Below, piece by piece: positions 1 to 5,102 of a stretch of DNA of 6,172 bases; position 1 is the stretch's first letter; the number at the start of each line of letters is the position of its first letter. The translations under genes were made by a program, and so were the position numbers. Under the pieces are notes generated by a model. That model searched no databases and was not told the origin of the DNA. It saw only the letters and a list, made by a program, of their open reading frames with translations. This stretch comes from Clostridia bacterium. Lineage in GTDB: Bacteria; Bacillota; Clostridia; Oscillospirales; CAG-272. The stretch spans positions 1-6,172 of the forward strand of contig JAGAUC010000198.1 of the NCBI GenBank assembly GCA_017621015.1. The letters are read 5' to 3'.

Positions 1-34
1 CACCGATAAATCAAAATTTGAACGCGAAAACATA
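1..34. other. AT-rich end of window, no gene seen
   Basis: Short AT-rich stretch beyond the operon terminator. I see no start codon with a ribosome binding site, no promoter pair and no clear repeat. It is probably intergenic, but too little is visible to say what follows. Confidence 0.4.
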
Positions 35-67
35 AAAATAAAAAAGGACTCTAAAAAGTCCCTTTTT
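35..67 (-). terminator. Rho-independent terminator of the minus-strand operon
   Basis: On the minus strand a run of A is followed by GGGACT, a short loop, AGTCC, and then a T-rich tail (TTTTTTATTTTTAT). The stem GGACT/AGTCC lies at 46-50 and 57-61; flanking A and T runs can lengthen it with one bulged base. This is the classic intrinsic-terminator layout. The TAA stop of the last gene (66-68) touches the 5' A-tract, so translation ends right at the hairpin and no further gene is expected in this transcript. Confidence 0.88.
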
Positions 68-812
68 ATTTGACCGCGGCGAGTGCCTCCTTATCGGCAT
101 CCGAGAGCGGCGCTTGCTTGTTGATGGCGTCCTCGGTAAAGGCGTACAGGCAAAGCGTGCCGTAGGCCTTGTCGGTGTAGACGTCAAAGCCCTCCTCCTC
201 ATACGCGAGGTCACCTATGTAATAGAAATCGACATACACCGCCAAAAGCCCGCCGTCAAAGTCCACACCGTCAAAAACAAATTTGCGGTAGCTGTGGCGG
301 CCGTGATGTGCGCGCACGGCAAGCTCGCTCGGCCTCACGCGGACAAGCTCCACGCTCGCAGGGTCATTTGCCAGATTATCCTCGGCATTGTCGGGCGTCT
401 TGTCGATGGCCAGCACCAACGTGACGTCATACCAGTCCTTGTCGGCTTGCGGCAAAAAATCAAGCCCGTAGTCCTTTTGCAGGGCCTTCAGCGTGCTGTC
501 GTTGTAGCGCACCAGCAGCTGCAGCTGATCGGCATCCGGCACAAAAATGGCCGACGAGACCGTAAAATAGCCGTAATTTTCCTCGTTGCGCGTGATGGTG
601 TTTTGCTCCTGCGTCAGCTTATAAAGCCCGTCGCCCTCTTCTGCGTAGGCAGCCACAAGCGTGTCGTTGGGCGTAAGCGTCACAAGCTCCGCCGGCACGC
701 GCGAGGAGCCCATGCGCCAGAAAAGCACCACGAACACCGCCACCACAAGCAGCGTGAAAAGCGCGCGGAAAAAGAGCTTTATCATATCAAATGCTGTAAG
801 TCTCGGAAACAT
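66..812 (-). CDS. Uncharacterised single-pass membrane protein, last gene of operon
   Basis: I do not recognise this 248-aa protein. It starts with a short arm carrying R4, K12 and R16, then one hydrophobic segment at about residues 13-32 (rich in L, V, F, A, ending FW before R33), and then about 210 mostly hydrophilic, acidic residues. There is no lipobox and no obvious signal-peptidase site, so a signal anchor is likely; flanking positive charges on both sides leave the topology uncertain. The distal part has alternating hydrophobic stretches (for example WYDVTLVLAI near 127-136 and GGLLAVYVDFYYIGD near 187-201) that suggest a beta-rich globular domain, with a conserved-looking His/Arg patch RAHHGRHSYRKF around 167-178. 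The ATG at 812 is preferred because AAAGGAG lies 6 nt upstream; the internal ATG at residue 10 has none. Only 11 nt separate it from the U32 gene, so co-transcription is very likely. A role in the cell envelope or division is guilt by association only. Confidence 0.85.
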   Translation of the reverse strand: MFPRLTAFDMIKLFFRALFTLLVVAVFVVLFWRMGSSRVPAELVTLTPNDTLVAAYAEEGDGLYKLTQEQNTITRNEENYGYFTVSSAIFVPDADQLQLLVRYNDSTLKALQKDYGLDFLPQADKDWYDVTLVLAIDKTPDNAEDNLANDPASVELVRVRPSELAVRAHHGRHSYRKFVFDGVDFDGGLLAVYVDFYYIGDLAYEEEGFDVYTDKAYGTLCLYAFTEDAINKQAPLSDADKEALAAVK

Positions 813-818
813 CGTTTA

Positions 819-825
819 CTCCTTT
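819..825 (-). promoter_or_regulatory. Ribosome binding site of the membrane-protein gene
   Basis: AAAGGAG on the minus strand, 6 nt before the ATG at 812. It overlaps the TAA stop (824-826) of the U32 gene upstream, so ribosomes finishing that gene cover this site; this supports translational coupling and decides the start codon. Confidence 0.8.
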
Positions 826-2812
826 ATTTGGGCAACCGCCTTACCGCAAACGGCAGGGGCTTGCCCGATTTGTACGCCTCAATGACGGCGGCGCACGCCT
901 CGCGGGTCTCGGTCGTGAAAAGAAAATGCTGTCCCGTCACACCCGCCGAACGAAGCTCATCTATGCGGTCGGACAGTCCGGTGGGCAAACTGTTACAAAC
1001 CAGCGAGCGGTGCTCCCACTCGCGAAGGACCGGAAAGCGAATGCCGCGACGGTCCACAAGCGCCGTCTCGCCGCGCTCGCATTTTTGGCAGCCGCCCAGC
1101 TCCTTGCCCACGCATTTCTCAAGGATCATCAGCGGCAGGCGGCCGTAAACCACCACCGCCGACGCGCCGCCAATGTCGCGGATCCGCGGCAACGACAGCT
1201 CGGGCGAAAGAATATAATCGGCAAAGCCAAGGCTCTCGATCACCGCCGCGCTTGCGCGGTTGGCGATGTTCAGGCGCAGGTCACCGTGCGGCACAAGGCC
1301 GTGCGCGAGCGCAAGCTCCAGGTGCCCGACGTTGCCGACCAGCGCGTGGCGCGCACCGAGCGAGACCGCCTTTTTCAAAAGGCTCTCCACCCTCTCACGC
1401 TCGCTGTCAAAGATGACGGGCGGCAGGGCCACGCCCTCACAGCTACCGTCATATTTATCAAGCGGAAGATAGATCACGTCAAAAAAGTCCCCGGCCTCCG
1501 CAGGAATCTGCGAGGCCTCGCGGAAGCAAGCGCTCCGAAAGCGCTTTTTGTCGCCCTTGGGTGCCAGCGACTTTGCTTCGGCACGCTCGATTTCGGGAAT
1601 CCTCGTCAATTGGTCACAAAGGTCGGCCACCGCGTCGCGTCTGAGCGCGTTGAGCGCCGACAAGGGAAGCATCACCCCCTCGTCCAGCGTAAGCGTAAGC
1701 GACTCCGCCGAAAAGGGCGTGGCACCCAGCTTCAACAGATTTTTGCTGACCGCCTCACGCGTGAGCGGGGCGTTCTGCGCCGCAAAGGGCACAGGCCCCT
1801 CGGCATAGCCGACCGTGTCACCGCACCGCACCTCAAGCGTGGTGGGGGCGTCTGCTTTTACCGTAGCCGTAAGCGCCACGGGACGCTTGCGCGTAAGCCC
1901 CTCAAAGGGAGCAAGCGTGCGCGAGGCGTCCTTGTCGCTCTCGCTTCGCACGCCCAGCATCGAGCGTCCGACGCGTCCCGTAAAATAGCCGTCGGTAAAG
2001 CCACCGCGCGAAAAGACGGCGGCCAGCGCCTCCATTTCCTCGCGTGTGGCTCCTCGGTTTTGATCCAAAAGGCGGCGATAGATGCTTGCCACCTCGCGCA
2101 CGTATTCGGGCGACTTCATATGCCCCTCGATCTTGAGCGACGCCACGCCGATGCGCTTCAGCACGGGGATATGCTCGGACAGCGCCAGATCCTTTAAGGA
2201 CAAGGGGTAGCCACCCTCATAGGGCAAGCGGCAGGGCTGAGCGCACTCGCCCCGATTTCCGCTTCGTCCGCCCACCACCGAGGAAAACAGACATTGCCCC
2301 GAATGGCAGACACAAAGCGCGCCGTGCACAAACACCTCGGCCTCAATGGGCGACTCCTTTGTAAAGGTGGTAAGATCGGCAAGCGACATTTCCCTGGCGC
2401 AGACCATACGCGAAAAGCCAAGCGCCTGAAGGTGCCGCGCGGCGCTTACGCTGTGCCCGGACACCTGGGTACTTGCGTGAAGACACGCGCTCGGAAAATG
2501 GCGCTTTATCTCCGCCGCGCCGCCAAGGTCTGCAACAATAAGTGCGTCGGCACCTGCCACAAGGACAGATTCCGCCGCACTCAGAAAGTCGGTTTTTTCA
2601 CGGTCAAAAAACAGCGTATTGAGCGTAACGTAGGTCTTTACGCCATAAGTGTGTGCGAGGGCGATCGCATCTCGCAGCTCGCCCTCGGAAAAATTTTGTG
2701 CATTTTTGCGGGCATTGAAGCCGAGCGCGCCGAAATATACGGCATCCGCGCCCCCCTCGATCGCCGCCGAAAGAGCCTTCGGCGACCCCGCCGGACAAAG
2801 AAGCTCACACAT
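824..2812 (-). CDS. U32 family protein with C-terminal collagenase-like (DUF3656-type) region; RlhA/YdcP-like
   Basis: This 662-aa protein belongs to peptidase family U32. The signature runs from E159 to S177 (EVFVHGALC, then CHSGQCLFS); F176 departs from the usual [LIVM]. Cys167, Cys174, Cys190 and Cys194 have the C-x6-C-x15-C-x3-C spacing of the E. coli TrhP (YegQ) iron-sulfur ligands. The N-terminus MCELLCPAGS is typical, as are SLKDL (205-209) and LKIEGHMKSPEYV (226-238). A second half follows, with YGRLPLM (556-562), a further cysteine set C567/C575/C578 and DRRGIRFPV near 587-595. Length and two-part build match RlhA (YdcP), which in E. coli is needed for 5-hydroxycytidine in 23S rRNA; TrhP members act on tRNA U34. 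Despite the family name, RNA hydroxylation is more likely than proteolysis, but the substrate here is inferred. ATG at 2812 is chosen over the in-frame TTG at 2818: it forms an ATGTGTGA overlap with the upstream stop. There is no good Shine-Dalgarno, so reinitiation is likely. Confidence 0.95.
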   Translation of the reverse strand: MCELLCPAGSPKALSAAIEGGADAVYFGALGFNARKNAQNFSEGELRDAIALAHTYGVKTYVTLNTLFFDREKTDFLSAAESVLVAGADALIVADLGGAAEIKRHFPSACLHASTQVSGHSVSAARHLQALGFSRMVCAREMSLADLTTFTKESPIEAEVFVHGALCVCHSGQCLFSSVVGGRSGNRGECAQPCRLPYEGGYPLSLKDLALSEHIPVLKRIGVASLKIEGHMKSPEYVREVASIYRRLLDQNRGATREEMEALAAVFSRGGFTDGYFTGRVGRSMLGVRSESDKDASRTLAPFEGLTRKRPVALTATVKADAPTTLEVRCGDTVGYAEGPVPFAAQNAPLTREAVSKNLLKLGATPFSAESLTLTLDEGVMLPLSALNALRRDAVADLCDQLTRIPEIERAEAKSLAPKGDKKRFRSACFREASQIPAEAGDFFDVIYLPLDKYDGSCEGVALPPVIFDSERERVESLLKKAVSLGARHALVGNVGHLELALAHGLVPHGDLRLNIANRASAAVIESLGFADYILSPELSLPRIRDIGGASAVVVYGRLPLMILEKCVGKELGGCQKCERGETALVDRRGIRFPVLREWEHRSLVCNSLPTGLSDRIDELRSAGVTGQHFLFTTETREACAAVIEAYKSGKPLPFAVRRLPK

Positions 2813-4901
2813 TGTCAAACGTGATCAGATCAAACATCGAGCGAACGCGCTTCTGCGCCTTCTGCTTCTCTTTTTCGAGATTCTTCGAGGGCTTTTCGGG
2901 CTTGTCCTCGGCCGGCTTTTCCTCGGCAGGTGCCGCTTCGGCAGGTGCCGTCTCAACAATGGGCGCGGCCTCGACCACGGGTGCTGCCTCGGCCACGGGC
3001 TCGGCCTCCATGGCGGGCGCAAAGCTGTCAATGGTCAGCTGATTTTCGTCCACAGCCGTTCCGCGGAGCGGCTTCATTTCAAATTCAAACGTATCCATCG
3101 AGGTATCGGCCAGCTCTACAAGCGGTGCCTTATCCTCCTCTGTGGCGGGCGCGATCTCGATAGCGGGGGCCTCCTCGGCCGGGGCAAGCTCGATCACCGG
3201 AGCAAACTCGATAGCGGGGGCCGTCTCGGCCACGGGTTGGGTCTCCACCGCAGGGGCCACCTCCATGACCGGCTCTGCCACAGCTACGGGCTCCGCCTTT
3301 GCGGAAGCCTGCGCCTTCTCCAGCGCCTCAACGGTAAGTGCCTTGGCCGCAAGCTCAGCCTCCTTGGCCTCAAGTGCCAGACTCATTGCCTCAAGCTCGG
3401 CCACCTTGGCTGCAAGCTCAGCCTCCTTGGCCTCGAGCATAGCGTCCTTATCGGCAAGCTCGGTGCCCTTGGCCTCAAGCTCCAGCGTCTTTGTCTCAAG
3501 TGCGGCCGTCTTTTCGAGCAGAGCGGCCTCAACGCCTGCCATCTCGCCGGCAGAAACGGCAAGCTCGCCTGCCAGGCGCTCGATCTCGGCATTCTTTTCC
3601 GCAAGTGCGGCATCCTTTGCCTCAAGCAGACCCTGCACCTCGCGGGTCTCGCCCGCTACGCCGTCAAGCTCACTTGTCTTGGCCGTGAGCGCCGCCGTCA
3701 GGCGTTCGATCTCGGCGTCCTTGGCCGTAAGCGCGGCCACCTTAGCCTCAAGCTCAGCCTCCTTGGCCTCAAGCTCCGCGTTCTTGGCGTTCATTTCCAG
3801 GCCCTTGGCCTCAAGCTCCAGGCTCTTAGCTTCAAGCTCGGTGCTCTTGGCGGCAAGCTCCGCCTGAGCCACATCAAGCTCCTCCTGAGCCTCGCCGAAC
3901 TCGCCCTCCACGCCTTCAAGCTCCTCTGTCTTGGCCGTGAGTGCCGCCGTCAGGCGCTCGATCTCGGCATCCTTAGCCGCAAGCGCGGCCTCCTTGGCCT
4001 CAAGCTCGGTATTTCCTGCCGCAAGCTCGGCTGACTTGGCCTCAAGCTCGGCACTCTTGGTCTCTATGTCCGCCTTCTTTTCCTCAAGCTCTATGTTCTT
4101 TGCGGCGATCTCCGCATTCTTGGCATCCAGCTCGGCCTGTGCAAGCTCCAGAAGCTCCTGTGCCTCGCCAAACTCGCCCTTTACGCCGTCCACTTCCTGT
4201 GCCTTGGCGGAAAGCGCCGCCGTCAGACGCTCGATCTCGGCATCCTTGGCCTTCAGCGACTCCTGCGCCGCCTTCAGCTTGTCCTCGGCATCCTCCAACT
4301 CGTCCTCGGCATCCTCCAGCTCGTCCTCGGCTTCGTCCAGCTCCTCGGACTTTTTCGCAAGCTCGGATGTCAGGCGCTCGACCTCGGCCTTGGCACGGCC
4401 AAGCTCAGCCTCCACGCCGTCAAGCGTGACCGCCTTTTCGTTGAGTGCGGCCGAAAGCGCTTCCCTGGCGCCTCTCAGCTCGTCCACCGACGCCTCGGTC
4501 TCTACCGTTTTCTGCGCCAGAATGCGAAGCTGCTCGGTAGCGCCGCTCAAATCGGCGTTGGCGCCGCGAAGCTGCTCCTGTGCCTCGGCCAGCTGCTCAC
4601 GCAGAGAGCCCACCTCGATGACAAGCGCCGCATTTTCGCTTTTTGCCGCCTCGATCTCGCCGCGGTCGATCTGACTCTCAAGGCTTGCCACCATCTCCTG
4701 CAGCTTGTTACGCTCAGCGCAATAATCCAGCGCGAGAAGAAGCGCCGCCTCGGTCTTGGGGCAACGGTTGCCGCTCTGGATATAGATCTCGCGGATCCTT
4801 CGGTCAAGAACACCGACCAGATTCTCCACTACCTCGGGTGCCTCGTCGGTAACAATGTTCATCTGCACGTCTGCGATTGTGATGGTGTACTTCTGCTTCA
4901 T
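2805..4901 (-). CDS. zapA: Giant ZapA-domain protein with long heptad-repeat rod and Pro/Ala/Glu-rich tail
   Basis: This 698-aa protein opens with a ZapA-like domain (about residues 1-75): YTITIADVQMNIVTDEAPE, a helix with LDRRIREIY (32-40), then EAALLLALDYCAERNKLQE (51-69), matching the beta-beta-helix-helix pattern of ZapA. ZapA oligomerises and bundles FtsZ filaments, and normally has only about 80-110 residues. Here the last helix continues as a repetitive rod to about residue 535, rich in L, A, E and K, with 7-residue units such as LEAKEAE and ELEDAED. Pro/Ala/Val/Glu-rich segments follow at 537-591 and 628-668, separated by a non-repetitive island (597-626, with DTFEFEMKPLRG). The end is basic (KNLEKEKQKAQKRVRS) followed by MFDLITFDNV. 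No signal peptide or membrane segment is present, so it is cytoplasmic. The start is fixed by GGAGG 7 nt upstream of ATG. It is first in the operon and overlaps the U32 gene. The ZapA call rests on domain pattern; the function of the rod is unknown. Confidence 0.92.
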   Translation of the reverse strand: MKQKYTITIADVQMNIVTDEAPEVVENLVGVLDRRIREIYIQSGNRCPKTEAALLLALDYCAERNKLQEMVASLESQIDRGEIEAAKSENAALVIEVGSLREQLAEAQEQLRGANADLSGATEQLRILAQKTVETEASVDELRGAREALSAALNEKAVTLDGVEAELGRAKAEVERLTSELAKKSEELDEAEDELEDAEDELEDAEDKLKAAQESLKAKDAEIERLTAALSAKAQEVDGVKGEFGEAQELLELAQAELDAKNAEIAAKNIELEEKKADIETKSAELEAKSAELAAGNTELEAKEAALAAKDAEIERLTAALTAKTEELEGVEGEFGEAQEELDVAQAELAAKSTELEAKSLELEAKGLEMNAKNAELEAKEAELEAKVAALTAKDAEIERLTAALTAKTSELDGVAGETREVQGLLEAKDAALAEKNAEIERLAGELAVSAGEMAGVEAALLEKTAALETKTLELEAKGTELADKDAMLEAKEAELAAKVAELEAMSLALEAKEAELAAKALTVEALEKAQASAKAEPVAVAEPVMEVAPAVETQPVAETAPAIEFAPVIELAPAEEAPAIEIAPATEEDKAPLVELADTSMDTFEFEMKPLRGTAVDENQLTIDSFAPAMEAEPVAEAAPVVEAAPIVETAPAEAAPAEEKPAEDKPEKPSKNLEKEKQKAQKRVRSMFDLITFDNV
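2898..3293 (-). repeat. Pro/Ala/Val/Glu repeats in the ZapA-like protein tail
   Basis: Two blocks encode degenerate units of the form APxxExAP or AEPVxExAP. The first covers residues 537-591 (APAVETQPVAETAPAIE is a sample) and the second 628-668 (APVVEAAPIVETAPAEAAP). Between them residues 597-626 are not repetitive. Such sequence is usually extended and flexible, so it probably acts as a spacer between the rod and the short C-terminal tail. Confidence 0.8.
3297..4709 (-). repeat. Heptad-repeat rod of the ZapA-like protein
   Basis: Residues 65-535 are a continuous low-complexity helix-forming region, seen at DNA level as many near-copies of a 21-nt unit (on the plus strand, variants of CCTTGGCCTCAAGCTCGG). 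Larger modules built around DAEIERLTAAL begin at residues 218, 309 and 393 (DNA 3978-4250, 3726-3977, 3600-3725), with degenerate relatives near 170 and 435. Copies at 3929-4007 and 3677-3755 are 72/79 identical in DNA, 252 bp apart, and several differences are synonymous. A shorter acidic ELEDAED tandem lies at 4278-4340. Leu dominates one position per heptad, and the second core-like position is often Lys, Glu, Val or Thr, so a weak coiled coil or a stiff single helix are both possible. Confidence 0.9.
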
Positions 4902-4907
4902 TTGAAA

Positions 4908-4913
4908 TCCTCC
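4908..4913 (-). promoter_or_regulatory. Ribosome binding site of the ZapA-like gene
   Basis: GGAGGA on the minus strand, with its GGAGG core 7 nt before the ATG at 4901. It is near-consensus, fixes the start codon and predicts strong translation of the first gene of the operon. Confidence 0.88.
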
Positions 4914-4946
4914 GTATTAATATCCTTGAAAAGAGAAAAAATATAC

Positions 4947-4975
4947 TTGAAAAAAAAACAAAACCGTAGTATAAT
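4947..4975 (+). promoter_or_regulatory. SigA-type promoter for the MreB-like gene
   Basis: TTGAAA (4947-4952), a 17-bp A-rich spacer and a perfect TATAAT (4970-4975) form a near-consensus vegetative promoter. Transcription would start near 4982, giving a leader of about 120 nt before the ATG at 5103. The transcript reads straight through the opposing promoter of the division operon. Confidence 0.8.
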
Positions 4976-4991
4976 ATTTATATACATTTTA

Positions 4992-5020
4992 ATTATAATA
5001 CATTTTCAGCCAAATGAAAA
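4992..5020 (-). promoter_or_regulatory. SigA-type promoter for the zapA-like/U32/membrane-protein operon
   Basis: On the minus strand TTTTCA (5015-5020) and a perfect TATAAT (4992-4997) are 17 bp apart. The -35 box matches 4 of 6 consensus positions, so this is weaker than the opposing promoter. The predicted start is near 4985, leaving a leader of about 85 nt to the ATG at 4901. An alternative -10 (TATACT, 4968-4973) has no convincing -35. Confidence 0.6.
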
Positions 5021-5033
5021 GGGCTTTTGCAAA

Positions 5034-5087
5034 TTTTTTTAAAAAATTTCGCATTTTTTTCGCAATTTTTTGCGCTTTTTTGATTTT
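5034..5087 (+). other. Phased T-tracts and small hairpin in the leader of the MreB-like gene
   Basis: T-runs begin at 5034, 5054, 5066, 5076 and 5084, several about 10-12 bp apart and split by short CGCA/GCGC islands, which favours intrinsically curved DNA. Within this, CGCAA-TTTT-TTGCG (5061-5074) can fold into a 5-bp stem and is followed by C and six T, resembling a weak intrinsic terminator just upstream of the ribosome binding site. It could be an attenuator or only AT-rich spacer; the hairpin is short. Confidence 0.45.
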
Positions 5088-5090
5088 GAT

Positions 5091-5096
5091 GGGAGG
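5091..5096 (+). promoter_or_regulatory. Ribosome binding site of the MreB-like gene
   Basis: GGGAGG, whose GGAGG core ends 6 nt before ATG at 5103. This fixes the start and argues against the in-frame TTG at 5070, which would place this site inside the coding region. Confidence 0.88.
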
Positions 5097-5102
5097 ATTG
5101 CT

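Noticed and set aside
114..1148. 344-aa basic open frame on the plus strand
   Set aside because: It runs antisense across two intact operon genes, is rich in Arg, His and Lys as expected for reversed GC-rich codons, and matches no domain I know.
926..2197. 423-aa plus-strand open frame opposite the U32 gene
   Set aside because: The minus-strand frame carries clear U32 signature and cysteine motifs; this one is a basic shadow with no start signal.
824..2812. U32 protein as a secreted collagenase/protease virulence factor
   Set aside because: No signal peptide is present, the cysteine pattern fits an iron-sulfur RNA-modification enzyme, and length and domain order match RlhA-type proteins.
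2649..4034. Long open frame on the plus strand (Leu/Gly/Arg-rich) opposite the ZapA-like gene
   Set aside because: It is antisense to a gene with a strong ribosome binding site and recognisable domain. The repetitive GC-rich codons of the rod leave several opposite frames open; the product is low complexity and has no good start signal.
3142..4674. Ser/Ala-rich open frames on the plus strand (3142-3867 and 3931-4674)
   Set aside because: These are the exact antisense readings of the LEAKEAE-type codons (Leu CTT/CTC, Glu GAG, Ala GCC give Ser/Ala runs). Their repetitiveness mirrors the real gene and no ribosome binding site precedes them.
3297..4709. 21-nt near-repeats as a CRISPR or satellite array
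   Set aside because: The period is continuous with no unique spacers and stays in frame with a heptad protein repeat, so it is coding.
5070..5102. TTG at 5070 as start of the MreB-like protein
   Set aside because: It would add 11 residues (MRFFDFDGRIA) spanning the ribosome binding site of the ATG at 5103; MreB proteins begin just before the GIDVGTANT-type loop, as the ATG gives.
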